Below are positions 47,704-57,221 of a DNA stretch of 64,000 nt, in pieces (the stretch's first letter is position 1; each line of letters starts with the position of its first letter). Source of the stretch: Candidatus Midichloria sp. (GTDB lineage Bacteria; Pseudomonadota; Alphaproteobacteria; Rickettsiales; Midichloriaceae). The notes below the pieces were generated by a model. The model was not told the origin of the DNA. It ran no database searches and was given only the letters and a program-made list of their open reading frames with translations. The translations under genes and the position numbers were made by a program. The stretch covers positions 1 to 64,000 of the forward strand of contig CP094379.1 in the NCBI GenBank assembly GCA_030060845.1. The letters are read 5' to 3'.

Positions 47704-48211
47704 AATGTCTCCTACTTAACTTTTTTATTTTTTGTACTGCAAAAAGCAAATTCGCTTCCATTATATTGTTTTTATTTATTTTTATAATTTCATTATTATC
47801 TTTAAGCTCAATACTTAGCTCATTATCTAAAAATTCTTTCAGCACTCCACTAAACTTTCGTCTATTACCTATTAGAATTTTTGTGGTTAATTTTATTGAA
47901 TAACCAATATAATTAACAAAATCCTTGTTTCTTGTAAGAGGCCTATTAACCCCAGGAGAGCTGACTTCTAATGTATATTTGTCTTTTATTATGTCTTCAA
48001 TATCTAGCAATGGTGAGATTGTATAATGTACTTTCTTACAATCCTCTATACTAACTGCTGCTCCGTTGACCTTATCAAACATGATTTGCAAAATATTATG
48101 TTTGCCTGCGCTAATTATTTTTACTCTAACTAGTTCATATCCCAGATTTTCAATTAGATCTATAATAACATTTGCTATCCTTTCTTCTGAATTATTCTGG
48201 AATATAGTCAT
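47675..48211 (-). CDS. rimP: Ribosome maturation factor RimP
   Basis: 30S assembly factor. 178 residues with the family's N-terminal domain (ENLGYELVRVKI near residue 20, LQIMFDKVNGAAVSIEDCKK) and the hallmark YTLEVSSPGVNRPLTRNKDF, then the Sm-like C-terminal domain. First gene of rimP-nusA-infB; its end overlaps nusA. A strong promoter and a leader hairpin lie upstream. Confidence 0.94.
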   Translation of the reverse strand: MTIFQNNSEERIANVIIDLIENLGYELVRVKIISAGKHNILQIMFDKVNGAAVSIEDCKKVHYTISPLLDIEDIIKDKYTLEVSSPGVNRPLTRNKDFVNYIGYSIKLTTKILIGNRRKFSGVLKEFLDNELSIELKDNNEIIKINKNNIMEANLLFAVQKIKKLSRRHYGNSRFWWN

Positions 48212-48250
48212 TAAGATGAAAAATTTTTCAAATAAGAAATTATATAAATA

Positions 48251-48276
48251 AAAAAAGGTTGAGAAAAACTCAACCC
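48251..48276 (-). terminator. Intrinsic terminator in the rimP-nusA-infB leader
   Basis: On the minus strand, GGTTGAG (48275-48269) pairs with CTCAACC (48263-48257) around a five-T loop and is followed by TTTTTT (48256-48251): a compact intrinsic terminator. It lies about 10 to 30 bases after the predicted transcription start and 40 bases before rimP, so it should act as an attenuator rather than end an upstream gene. Confidence 0.7.
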
Positions 48277-48289
48277 TTCTGTGAGGTAC

Positions 48290-48317
48290 TTTATATCATA
48301 TATATTGAAGTGGTCAA
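48290..48317 (-). promoter_or_regulatory. Strong sigma70-type promoter of rimP-nusA-infB
   Basis: On the minus strand, TTGACC (48317-48312) and TATAAA (48295-48290) are separated by 16 bp; each has five of six consensus bases. The predicted start falls near 48283, immediately before the leader terminator. Confidence 0.65.
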
Positions 48318-48405
48318 GTGATAATCAAAAATAAAAATTAATTACTTTGACTTATTTCTCAAAGAGTATAAAAAACATAAATAATGTAATTAAGAGTGAG
48401 GCGTT

Positions 48406-48789
48406 ATGTTTTCTATTACTTTAATTTGGGATCTTTCTAAATATCATTTGTTGAAACATCCTTTTTACCAAGCTTGGAATCAAGGTACCTTAGAGGTGTC
48501 AGCTTTACAGCGGTATGCCAAACAGTATTTTAAAAATGTTGAGGCTTTCCCTAGGTATGTCAGTGGGATGCATTCACAATGCCTCTTGCTAAACAATCGT
48601 CGAGTTCTTTTAGAGAATCTAATAGATGAAGAGAAAGATGACGAAAATCATCCAGAGTTATGGCTCAGGTTCGCAGAAAGCTTTGGTAAACATAATGCAG
48701 CTATGAGAGTAGCTGAGTTGCTTTGGGCATTTTTAGATAATATTTATAACTCGAAAATTAGTGGTGCTTTGCGTGGCGCTAATTGTTAG
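48406..48789 (+). pseudogene. CADD/TenA-like protein, C-terminally truncated
   Basis: The 127-residue frame resembles the start of CADD-type TenA/PqqC helical di-metal oxygenases (Chlamydia CADD takes part in p-aminobenzoate synthesis): HLLKHPFYQAWNQGTLEVSA with LQRYAKQYFKNVEAFPRYV, then LIDEEKDDENHPELWLRFAE. Normal members have about 220-240 residues. Here the frame jumps to LLWAFLDNIYNSKISG, looking like a later part of the fold, then stops inside xth. The later metal-binding histidines cannot be present. It is likely an internal deletion and loss of the end. It could still make a short protein. Confidence 0.6.
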
Positions 48790-49564
48790 TTGGAACGTCA
48801 ATTCAATTAATGCCAGAGTTACCCATCTAAAAAGGTTTTTAGCAGAAAAAAAACCTGAGGTAGTTTTATTGCAAGAGACCAAGTGTCAAGAAGAAAAATT
48901 CCCTTTTGAGGCGCTAGATGAATTTAACTATAATATTAAGGTTGCTGGACAAAAAAGTTATAATGGAGTTGCTATACTGAGCAAAAGCCCAATAGAAGAT
49001 AGCATAATAGGGTTACCTACTCTTTCTACAGATTGGCAGCCAGAAGCAAGATATATTGAGGCATTCACTACTATTGATGGCTTTTCCTTAAGAGTTATAT
49101 CAATCTATGTGCCAAATGGGTTAGAGGTGGGCTCACATCGATTCCTATATAAATTGGAGTTTTTACACGCTCTTAAGAGGCACTTAATTCATTTAGCAAA
49201 AACTGAAGAAAATATTATAGTTGGGGGCGATCTAAATGTTGCCCCAGAGGAGATAGATGTTTATAATCCAAAGGGCTTAGATGGCTCTATCTGCTTTCAC
49301 ATAAAAGAGCGAAGTCAATTCAGGGGAATTATTAATAACGGTTTTATTGATATTTTTAGAGCATTAAATCCAGGTATCCAAGAGTTTAGCTGGTGGGATT
49401 ATAGAGGCAATGGTTATATACAAAATCGTGGCATGCGTATAGATCATATATTGGCTTCTCCTAATATTTTTGATATGATATCAAAAGCTGAAATTTTTAA
49501 AGAAGCACGAGGTTGGGAGAAAGCTTCTGATCATGTACCGGTGTTGTGTAAATTAGGTAATTAA
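48773..49564 (+). CDS. xth: Exodeoxyribonuclease III
   Basis: AP endonuclease / 3'-exonuclease of base excision repair. About 263 residues from the GTG at 48773, giving [20 protein letters not shown] text; another GTG at 48761 is open. No ATG fits. Motifs are complete: [14 protein letters not shown] (metal Glu), [39 protein letters not shown] and the catalytic SDHVPV at the end. The start lies within the 3' end of the truncated CADD-like gene. Confidence 0.92.
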   Translation: MALIVSWNVNSINARVTHLKRFLAEKKPEVVLLQETKCQEEKFPFEALDEFNYNIKVAGQKSYNGVAILSKSPIEDSIIGLPTLSTDWQPEARYIEAFTTIDGFSLRVISIYVPNGLEVGSHRFLYKLEFLHALKRHLIHLAKTEENIIVGGDLNVAPEEIDVYNPKGLDGSICFHIKERSQFRGIINNGFIDIFRALNPGIQEFSWWDYRGNGYIQNRGMRIDHILASPNIFDMISKAEIFKEARGWEKASDHVPVLCKLGN

Positions 49565-49565
49565 A

Positions 49566-50093
49566 ATGTGGCATGCTACTACTATTATTGCGGTAAAAAA
49601 GGATAACAAAGTTGTTATTGCAGGAGATGGGCAAGTGAGCCTCGGTCATACTGTTATGAAAGCAACAGCCAATAAAATCAGGAAGAGTAATAATGGTAAA
49701 ATTATAGCGGGATTTGCAGGCTCTGCTGTCGATGCTTTTACTCTATTTGAAAGGCTTGAAGTCAAGTTGGAGAAACATAATAACCACCTTTTAAGAGCTG
49801 CGGTAGAAATGGCAAAAGATTGGCGTACAGATAAATATTTAAGAAAGTTAGAGGCGATGTTAATTGTAGCAGATAAGGACCTTATCTTAGTTCTATCTGG
49901 ACAAGGAGACGTTTTGGAGCCTGAAGATAATATTGCAGCAATTGGTTCTGGTGGTAATTATGCTCGTGCTGCTGCCAAAGCGTTTTTAAGTAATCCTACA
50001 CTTTCTGCAAGAGAAGTTGCTGAGAAATCAATTCATATAGCGGCTGATATCTGCGTCTATACAAATCATAATATTAAAGTAGAAGAATTATGA
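49566..50093 (+). CDS. hslV: HslV (ClpQ) peptidase subunit
   Basis: Proteolytic chamber of the HslUV protease. 175 residues beginning [13 protein letters not shown]; maturation before the first Thr (residue 5) would give the N-terminal catalytic Thr. Conserved [41 protein letters not shown] and [14 protein letters not shown] are present. It follows xth by 2 bp. The ATPase partner hslU, which almost always follows, is not in the next kilobase. Confidence 0.95.
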   Translation: MWHATTIIAVKKDNKVVIAGDGQVSLGHTVMKATANKIRKSNNGKIIAGFAGSAVDAFTLFERLEVKLEKHNNHLLRAAVEMAKDWRTDKYLRKLEAMLIVADKDLILVLSGQGDVLEPEDNIAAIGSGGNYARAAAKAFLSNPTLSAREVAEKSIHIAADICVYTNHNIKVEEL

Positions 50094-50347
50094 TTTTATC
50101 CACTGCAATAATTAAAGTATGACCCGTATTGTCAATAGTCCGCTTTTGGAATTTGATTAGGAATGCTTGGGGAGTACACTTGGTAAGCCTGAATAACAGC
50201 TTAGAAAAAAAGTTAGAAAGGCTGAAGAAGGCAGAGAAACTAAGCTTACAAACAATATATGCACATAAAAAGAGTCATCACAAATTTTGTTTTCTTAGTG
50301 ATTTTAGTAGAGGGTATAAAAAAGAGCTAAAGAAGAATGCTCTGCAT
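50094..50347 (+). other. Region after hslV with an unassigned frame or RNA
   Basis: An 85-codon frame (50129-50386) has a helical, Lys-rich middle (LEKKLERLKKAEKLSLQTIY) but ends inside a terminator stem, so it is doubtful as a protein. No trace of hslU is seen. The segment may be the 3' untranslated part of the hslV transcript or a small RNA. Confidence 0.35.
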
Positions 50348-50384
50348 GGTAGCTGGTGTCACCGAGCTACCTACGCTTTTTTTT
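50348..50384 (+). terminator. Strong intrinsic terminator
   Basis: GGTAGCTGGTG pairs with CACCGAGCTACC (50348-50372, one bulged G), making an 11-bp GC-rich stem, unusually stable for this AT-rich genome. A run of nine T (50377-50384 region) follows. It should end transcription from xth-hslV or a small RNA just upstream. Confidence 0.8.
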
Positions 50385-50542
50385 AGAATTTTTAGAAGAA
50401 AACTGCGCAAGCAACTGTATAGATCCTCGCCTCCTCAAGTTAGAAAATTATATTTATACATTCTAGTGTCATAAGTAATTTAAGCGATTTGATATGGATA
50501 GCTTATTTCTATGCCCTCCTTATCTTATGCCTTAAAAGAGAT

Positions 50543-51544
50543 CTAATAAACTGACAATCCAACTATTTCATAAACTTTCTTCAAATTAGTGCTTGCTAAT
50601 TCTTTAGCCTTCTTTTGACCTTCTTTTAATATATTGACCAAAACTCCCTTTTCTTTGAGCATTTTTAATGCTTTATCCCGTATTGTCCCTATCGAGCTGA
50701 TGATCACTTCGGTAAGCTTTGATTTGAATTGGCTTGTGGTACAATTCTTTAATTCTTGCACGGAGGATTCCATAGAATTACCTGAACATGCAGAGTATAT
50801 ATTAAGCAAATTACTTACTTCTGGGCGATTTTTTTCATCGAACCAAATTCCTTTAAAAGAGTCAGTAGTGGCTTTTTTAATTTTTTGTCCTATTAACTCA
50901 TTACTATCGAAGATATTTATTCTCGTTGCATCCGAAGGATCTGATTTACTCATCTTTTTCTTTGCATTCCGTAAGCTCATTATACGCTTTACATTCTGGT
51001 TAATCAGGGCTTTTGGCATTTTAAAATAATCAATTTGGTATTGCCTATTAAAAGCTCCTACAATATCACGACAAAGCTCTATATGTTGAATTTGATCCTC
51101 ACCAACAGGTATTAAATCCGCATTGTAAAGTAAGATATCGGCAGCCATCAAAATAGGATAAGAATATAGACCTAAGGAAGCTGTTTCCTTATTTTTTCCA
51201 GCCTTATTTTTAAACTGGGTCATGCGGCTTAACCAACCAATGCTGGTGTGATTACCTAAAATCCAAGATAACTTAAGATGTTCTGCAATAGAAGATTGTT
51301 GAAATATTATAGATTTTTGTGGATCTAAACCAGATGACACGTATATAGCCGCAACATTAAGTATATTTTGAGTTAAAATTTTTGGATCTTGATAAATGGT
51401 TATAGCATGCAAGTCAACTATGCAAAATAAGCACTCGTCACTTTCTTGCATTTTAACCCAGTTCTTTATTGCTCCCAAATAATTACCAAGAGTAATAATA
51501 CCGCTCGGCTGTACTCCTGAAAAAACGACCTTTCTATCCTTCAT
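50543..51544 (-). CDS. trpS: Tryptophanyl-tRNA synthetase
   Basis: Charges tRNA-Trp. 333 residues from the ATG at 51544, which places VVFSGVQPSGIITLGNYLGA (HIGH-type motif) at the usual N-terminal position. A longer frame starting at 51607 would overlap pssA. Other motifs are FIVDLHAIT-like CIVDLHAITIYQDP, the GEDQIQHIELCRDI region and KKMSKSDPSD (KMSKS). Lies 7 bp after pssA on the same strand. Confidence 0.95.
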   Translation of the reverse strand: MKDRKVVFSGVQPSGIITLGNYLGAIKNWVKMQESDECLFCIVDLHAITIYQDPKILTQNILNVAAIYVSSGLDPQKSIIFQQSSIAEHLKLSWILGNHTSIGWLSRMTQFKNKAGKNKETASLGLYSYPILMAADILLYNADLIPVGEDQIQHIELCRDIVGAFNRQYQIDYFKMPKALINQNVKRIMSLRNAKKKMSKSDPSDATRINIFDSNELIGQKIKKATTDSFKGIWFDEKNRPEVSNLLNIYSACSGNSMESSVQELKNCTTSQFKSKLTEVIISSIGTIRDKALKMLKEKGVLVNILKEGQKKAKELASTNLKKVYEIVGLSVY

Positions 51545-51551
51545 AATCACA

Positions 51552-52319
51552 CTACTTTTCTGAGGTTGATTTTTTATTGTAATAAAATCTATAATAATAA
51601 ATTGCACTTATAGGTATAGACAATATATAACCAATGCCCATTAAAGGCAATATAAACCAAGGTTCAATAAGAATTCCTGCCATTATAACTCCTGTTAATA
51701 CTAAAAGAGGAACTACATATTCTCTCTTGACGCTAATTTTTCTTCCGGAAAAAGTTGGTAATTGGCTAATCATCATCATTCCAATTAAAGCTACGTATAC
51801 AGCTATAACTGTGTTGGGTAATCTACATTCTGTAATGTTGAAGGTTATTACCAATGGTAATAGCACCAAACCTGCAGCAGCAGGCGTTGGCACGCCGGTA
51901 AAGAAATTGTTGCTTTTCTTTTCAGCTAGATTACCAGCTTGGACATTAAATCTAGCTAATCTAAATGCTGAACAGGTTATATAAAATAATACAACAGCCC
52001 AACCTACGCCTTTATATGTTAGTTGGTGTAAAGACCATAGATATAATACCATTCCAGGAGCAACACCAAAGCTTACTAGATCAGCTAAAGAATCTAAATG
52101 AGCACCAAAATGACTTGTTGAGTTCAGAAGCCTTGCTACCTTTCCATCTAAGCCATCCATAATTGATGCAACTATGATTAAGGCTGCAGCTATATCAAAT
52201 TTTGCCTCCAGGGCACACCTAATCGCTGTAGTGCCTAAGCATAATGCGAACATGGTGATAATACTTGGAATTAAAGTAACTAAAGGAATAGTGTTAATTT
52301 TATTTTTCTGTATCGCCAC
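51552..52319 (-). CDS. pssA: CDP-diacylglycerol-serine O-phosphatidyltransferase
   Basis: Makes phosphatidylserine, precursor of phosphatidylethanolamine, in the inner membrane. 255 residues with about six hydrophobic segments and the CDP-alcohol phosphotransferase motif DGLDGKVARLLNSTSHFGAH and LDSLADLVSFG (D-G-x2-A-R-x8-G-x3-D-x3-D, here with KVAR). Followed closely by trpS. A psd gene is not in the window. Confidence 0.93.
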   Translation of the reverse strand: MAIQKNKINTIPLVTLIPSIITMFALCLGTTAIRCALEAKFDIAAALIIVASIMDGLDGKVARLLNSTSHFGAHLDSLADLVSFGVAPGMVLYLWSLHQLTYKGVGWAVVLFYITCSAFRLARFNVQAGNLAEKKSNNFFTGVPTPAAAGLVLLPLVITFNITECRLPNTVIAVYVALIGMMMISQLPTFSGRKISVKREYVVPLLVLTGVIMAGILIEPWFILPLMGIGYILSIPISAIYYYRFYYNKKSTSEK

Positions 52320-52406
52320 ATCTCAAGTATATATCAATTTTTTACTTTTTTGATTCTACAAACATACAATTCTATTGTATAGCAAAAATATTCAAAATCT
52401 TGCTAA

Positions 52407-53900
52407 TTACTTAATCTTAAATATATTAAGCAGCAATATATTAACTACACAGTACATTGCGATATACAATACCCCGCCTGCACTTAGGCTGATAAATGTG
52501 TTGGTATTTAATATATTAAGGAGGATAAATATGAATGTGCTACTAACTGTTGCATTAAAAATAAAAAGCATTAATTCCCTTAATAGCTGACTTCTAAATT
52601 GATAATAATCTCTTTTCTTAGATATTTTTATCATTACAATAGCAATAAACCATGATGCGATAGTTGAGGCAACCGAAACTGCAACATGCTTTAAGATGCT
52701 AATCAAAGCTATACTGATTGATACATTAATCAATAATGCCCAAACAGCTATTTTTACTGGTGTTTTTGTATCTCCATGAGCATGGAAGTTGCTACTGAAT
52801 AACTTAATTAACGCAAATGCTGGTAGACCAAGTGCTAAAAATCTAAGGGCTGCAGCAGTATTTCTTGTTGACTCAGAATCAAATTTGTATCTTTCTAACA
52901 AGAATCTTATAATCTCATTAGGAAATAAACATAATATCATTGCCGAAGGAATTAAAAAAAATGCAGATATTTTAATAGCAGTCTCTTTATTGTGTTTTAA
53001 TTCTATATGGTTATTATTTGCAATATGTCTCGAAAGGGAGGGCAGTAATGCAGTTGAAGTAGCGGTGGCAATAATAGCTAGTGGCAATTGCATAATCCTA
53101 TCGGCATAATAAATATAGGATAAGCCTCCGTGTACAAAAGATACTATAACCATATCAATCCAAGTATTAATTTGCACTATGCCAGATCCAAAAACTCCTG
53201 CCCCCATTCTATTCAAAATAGTTTTTATATCTTGATTTATCACTGGAAGCCTAATTGGGATTGTCATTTTATTGATTTTTAAAAAGAAAGTCATCCACAA
53301 GAATTCCAAGATACCTGCAGCCAGCACGCCATATGCAATGACATGAGCTTTAGTTCGTTCATCATTAATATAAAGAGTAAATAATATTATGGAGATATTA
53401 AAAATTATCGCTGTGGCTGCAAATGGCATGAATTTACCAATACTATTCAATATTCCGCCATAAAAAGCAGCTAAAGAAATAAAGAATAAATAAGGAAAAG
53501 TAATACGGCTTATTGTAACGGCAACCTCAAAGTAGTATTCCTTGTTTATAAAACCTGGAGTAGTAATCTTTAATACATAAGGCATTAAATATATTACAAT
53601 AGAGCAAAACAATATTAAGGTTATTACTAGAATAGATCGCACTAGTGCTGCCATTTCTAACGCTTTTTTCGTGCCCTCTTGTGATAATTTATAAGTAAAA
53701 GCAGGTATAAACGCGGCTGTTAATGCACCCTCTCCAAAAATATTTCTAAATAAGTTAGTGAACTTAAATGCTGCAATAAATGCATCGTTAAGGAGGCCAG
53801 TACCCAGATAAGAAGCAATAACTATATCCCTAATGTAGCCAAATATTCTTGATATTAGGATTGTTATTGAAACAACAGCAGCATTTTTAATAATATTCAT
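52407..53900 (-). CDS. murJ: Lipid II flippase MurJ
   Basis: Flips lipid II across the inner membrane for peptidoglycan synthesis. 497 residues, about 14 membrane helices, with the MurJ N-terminus ISRIFGYIRDIVIASYLG and GEGALTAAFIPAF, then PYLFFISLAAFYGGILNS, and LPLAIIATATSTALLPSLSRH. Length fits. It starts 12 bp after nrdB's stop on the same strand, so the two may be co-transcribed. Confidence 0.95.
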   Translation of the reverse strand: MNIIKNAAVVSITILISRIFGYIRDIVIASYLGTGLLNDAFIAAFKFTNLFRNIFGEGALTAAFIPAFTYKLSQEGTKKALEMAALVRSILVITLILFCSIVIYLMPYVLKITTPGFINKEYYFEVAVTISRITFPYLFFISLAAFYGGILNSIGKFMPFAATAIIFNISIILFTLYINDERTKAHVIAYGVLAAGILEFLWMTFFLKINKMTIPIRLPVINQDIKTILNRMGAGVFGSGIVQINTWIDMVIVSFVHGGLSYIYYADRIMQLPLAIIATATSTALLPSLSRHIANNNHIELKHNKETAIKISAFFLIPSAMILCLFPNEIIRFLLERYKFDSESTRNTAAALRFLALGLPAFALIKLFSSNFHAHGDTKTPVKIAVWALLINVSISIALISILKHVAVSVASTIASWFIAIVMIKISKKRDYYQFRSQLLRELMLFIFNATVSSTFIFILLNILNTNTFISLSAGGVLYIAMYCVVNILLLNIFKIK

Positions 53901-53912
53901 TGAAAAAACAAC

Positions 53913-54911
53913 TTATGCTGCAAACGCTTCTTCCCATGTCCCTTTTGTGGCAGCTTTAGCGTATTCAGTAACTCTGTTCTCAAAGAAATTTGTGTGCTCT
54001 GGAGAATTTAAAATTTCGTCTAGCCATGGAAGAGGGTTCCTCTCAATTTTATAAAGTTCTTGTAAACCTAGCTGAGTGAGCCTTCTATCAGCAATATACC
54101 TAATATATTGTTTAATATCAGATGCTGTCATACCTTCTATAGCTCCGTCAAAACCAAAGGCTAGATCTATAAAGGCGTCTTCATGTTTTATAATGGTCTC
54201 ACAAGCTTCATATAAGAAATCTGTTAATTTCTTATTCCATACCTCAGAATTTTCAGTAATAAATGTTTTAAATAGCCATATAATGGCGTTGGTGTGTAGG
54301 GTTTCATCTCGCACTGACCAAGCAATAATTTGGCCCATGCCTTTCATTTTACCAAATCTTTGAAAATTTAGTAACATTGCAAAAGAAGCGAAAAGCTGCA
54401 ATCCTTCAGTGAAAGCGCCAAACACCGCTAAAGTTTTTGCTATGTCTTCTTTAGAATTCACGTTAAATTGCTGCATATAATCGTGTTTCTCTTTCATTTC
54501 CTTATATTTGAGAAAAGCGCTATATTCAACTTCTGGCATACCCAATGTGTCAAGTAGGTGAGAGTATGCATCAATATGAATTGTTTCCATGTTAGAAAAC
54601 GCTGCTAACATCATTTGTACTTCTGTTGGCTTAAATACTCTTGAGTAATGCCTCATATAGCAGTTATTAACTTCTATATCAGCCTGAGTAAAGAATCTGA
54701 AAATTTGAGTTAAAAGGTGTTTTTCTGGCTCAGTTAAAATTTTTTTCCAATCTTTTACATCGTCTGCCATGGGAACTTCTTCAGGAAGCCAATGAAGCTG
54801 TTGTTGTAACTTCCAGTAGTCATAAGCCTTGGGGTAGTGAAAGGGTTTATATACTGATTCTGAGTTAAGCAATGACATATTAAATAATAAATTTTTTGTG
54901 TTTCGTATCAT
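53913..54911 (-). CDS. nrdB: Ribonucleotide reductase beta subunit, class I
   Basis: Small subunit that carries the di-iron site and tyrosyl radical. 332 residues. Iron ligands and radical tyrosine appear in order: FRFFTQADIEVNN, SNMETIHIDAYSHLLDTLG (Glu, His and the Tyr four residues later), ALxVFxxFxEGLQLFASFAML and SVRDETLHTNAIIWLF. The C-terminus ends ATKGTWEEAFAA, lacking the long acidic tail of some relatives. nrdA is not adjacent. Confidence 0.95.
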   Translation of the reverse strand: MIRNTKNLLFNMSLLNSESVYKPFHYPKAYDYWKLQQQLHWLPEEVPMADDVKDWKKILTEPEKHLLTQIFRFFTQADIEVNNCYMRHYSRVFKPTEVQMMLAAFSNMETIHIDAYSHLLDTLGMPEVEYSAFLKYKEMKEKHDYMQQFNVNSKEDIAKTLAVFGAFTEGLQLFASFAMLLNFQRFGKMKGMGQIIAWSVRDETLHTNAIIWLFKTFITENSEVWNKKLTDFLYEACETIIKHEDAFIDLAFGFDGAIEGMTASDIKQYIRYIADRRLTQLGLQELYKIERNPLPWLDEILNSPEHTNFFENRVTEYAKAATKGTWEEAFAA

Positions 54912-55158
54912 TATACATCTTTATAATAAAAAAGTCCATTTAGATATCTATATAAAATGACAAGAGTCCCCCCATCTTTCCTAATTTATGAAATATATGG
55001 ACAATAAAAATATGGATAATAAAAAAGATAATATGTATTTGTTTTACCTTGCAAAACATTACAAAATACAATACAAGTCTCCAGTTTATTGATAAAATAT
55101 GTTAATGTAGTATTTGCATCGAAAGGTAAATAATTTTCAAGAAACTTTGTAATAACAT
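54912..55158. other. AT-rich intergenic region
   Basis: Spacer between divergent units (nrdB-murJ to the left, the decayed ABC operon to the right). It should contain the nrdB promoter. Only antisense-like short frames are seen. Confidence 0.4.
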
Positions 55159-55930
55159 ATGAAGAATAAATATTATTTAATACTAGTATTATCATTTGCA
55201 GTAACTTTTAGCTTATTTAGCTATTTAAGACATTCAAAAAAACAATAACGATGTAGTTATATTGCAGATAGTTGAGCATGATGCACTAAAATTTGACAAG
55301 AAAAGGTATAGAAGACTATTTAGAAAGGTGCTGTAGTTAGTTTGGTATGGTTATGAAAATGCTCAGGGTAATACCACTTTTAATAGTTGCAATTGATACT
55401 ATAACAGCACAAGTTCTTTTAAAGAACGACCAAATTCCAGTAATTTTTAGTTCAGTAACTGACCCTATTTTGGCTGGCTTGATCAAAGATTTAAAAAACT
55501 GCTACAAATTTTACTGGGGTCTTAAATATGATAAATATTGAACCTCAGCTTAAATTGATAGTTGATATTTTACCACATGCTGAGAAAATTGGTATGATAT
55601 ATAATCCAGCAGAAGCTAATTTGGTGGAAATATTACGCAGAGTTAAGGAAGCTGCGAAAGATTTTAATTTAGAGATAATAGAAGCAGTGATATCATCAAG
55701 CAACGATATAATAGTTATTTCAAATGATAATACAGCTTTATCTTCAATACAAGGCATTACAAAAATTGCTTCTGCTTTATGGTACCAGTTTTTGTAGTGA
55801 TGTTGATACCATAAAAAATGCTGTATTAGCTGCGGTTGCTCCTGATCAGTATAAGATAGGTGTGCAGACTGGCAAAATACAAAATCTTCTATCTAGTATT
55901 ATTTATAATGATTGGGTTACACTCAATTAA
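55159..55930 (+). pseudogene. ABC importer substrate-binding protein (PF04392 type), decayed
   Basis: The plus strand starts MKNKYYLILVLSFAVTFSLF (signal-like). After a frameshift, VVILQIVEHDALKFDKK is the start of the mature PF04392-type binding protein (ILQIVEHPALDAARKG). Further frames give IPVIFSSVTDPILAGLI, a 89-codon stretch with PQLKLIVDILPHAEKIGMIY and NPAEANLVEILRRVKEAA, and DVDTIKNAVLAAVAPDQYKI. At least four lesions. This family includes proposed tryptophan/tyrosine importers (TrpX). It is first in a dead three-gene operon. Confidence 0.8.
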
Positions 55931-56441
55931 CTTGAAAATCATGGGAAAACCAAATTTAGTGCTGCTAAGTCAAGTAATATATACTAATTCAAACTCAATA
56001 ATGATTACAGCCTATATCGTAATTATTATAACTTAATGGCTCGCTTATTTTCTTTCTTCAGAAATAGGGTTTGGAGTAAGAGTATCAGGGCAAAACCCAA
56101 TTATGGGAAATGCATATGGCGTTGATTATAATAAAGTTGTTTATTTGGTATTGATTCTAAGTAATGGTTTAACATCTTTAGCAGGTTCTTTATTGTCTCA
56201 ATTGCAAGGATTTTGCGATATAGGTATAGGTAATGGAGTGATTGTAATAAGACTTGCTAGTGTTATAGTTGGAGAAAGGATTATACCTAGTCATAATATG
56301 TTGATGATATCTCTTGCTTGCTTATTTGGAGCAATCATCTATAATACCTTAATAGCAATATCTCTTAATGCTGCTGGTTCTATATTAAGAGCTTCAGATA
56401 TTTATATTATCACTGCTGTTATGACTGTTTTCATATGCTAA
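55931..56441 (+). pseudogene. ABC importer permease, decayed
   Basis: Branched-chain-type permease (BPD_transp_2). The preserved part has FLSSEIGFGVRVSGQNPIMG, VYLVLILSNGLTSLAGSLLS and QLQGFCDIGIGNGVIVIRLA then SVIVGERII, the usual GxGxxVxGLAxVIIGE region of TrpY-like permeases. The N-terminal half is missing or scrambled (stops at 55929 and 56034). The last 112 codons are open and hydrophobic. Second gene of the dead operon. Confidence 0.75.
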
Positions 56442-56474
56442 GCAAGAGAGATAACGAAAGGTGGGGGAGTTAAA

Positions 56475-57185
56475 ATGTCAATTGAGCTGCAAGATATTAG
56501 CTTGATTTATAATAAAGAGATACTGCTTTAAAAAGAGTTATTCTTGATAAAGTATCCATGAGTGTGGCCCAGGGGAAGTTTGCTGTATTAATAGGCAATA
56601 ATGGAGCTTGGTAAGTCTACATTAGCAAAAGTTATTGCTGGAGAAGCTATAGTTACGAGGGGTAAAGTTATAATAGATAATCAAGATTGTGCTAATATTA
56701 GAGATTTTAATAGGGCGAGATTTATAAGCCGCGTATTTCAAGATCCAGCAAAAGGCACAGCTAGAAATTTAACTATTTTAGAAAATTTAATTTTTGCTAA
56801 TAGGTGTGATCTAAAAAGAAAGCCGTTATTAACTCTTAAAAAAAGATTCTAGGGCGTTCTTTTAAAAAAAATTACAGGAGCTTAACGCTGGATTAGAAGA
56901 TCAATTAGATGAATCAAGTTTTTGTGTTATTTGGAGGCCAAATGCAGATACTAAGCCTGTTAGTAGCTGATCACAAGGCCCTTAAAGATTTTATTATTGG
57001 ATGAACATACAGCGGCTCTTAATCCAGAGGCTGCAAAATTAGTTATGAGATTTACTCATCATCTTTTAAAAAATCATAATATGACGACTATCATGATTAC
57101 TCATGATGTGAATAAATTAGATTATTGCGATGAAGTGTATGCCATAACAAACTGTAGGATTAAAAAATGCATAAAAATTTTTAGC
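56475..57185 (+). pseudogene. ABC importer ATPase, decayed
   Basis: Begins MSIELQDISLIYNKEI, then VLIGNNGA, a frame break at the Walker A (expected NGAGKSTLAK, read across frames as NGA / GKSTLAKVIAGE). Then follow FNRARFISRVFQDPAKGTAR and NLTILENL (Q-loop), a broken signature region, and LDEHTAALNPEAAKLVMR with TTIMITHDVNKL (Walker B and H-loop). At least four lesions. Third gene of the dead importer operon. Confidence 0.8.
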
Positions 57186-57221
57186 TGACAAAAAATGCTG
57201 CAAAATATACTTAAAACTCGG

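Noticed and set aside
48251..48276. Hairpin as a plus-strand terminator
   Set aside because: On the plus strand the stem is followed by TTCTGTGAGG, not a T run; the T run lies on the minus-strand side.
50129..50386. 85-codon frame after hslV as a protein gene
   Set aside because: It starts without a ribosome binding site and ends inside a strong terminator stem; more likely untranslated.
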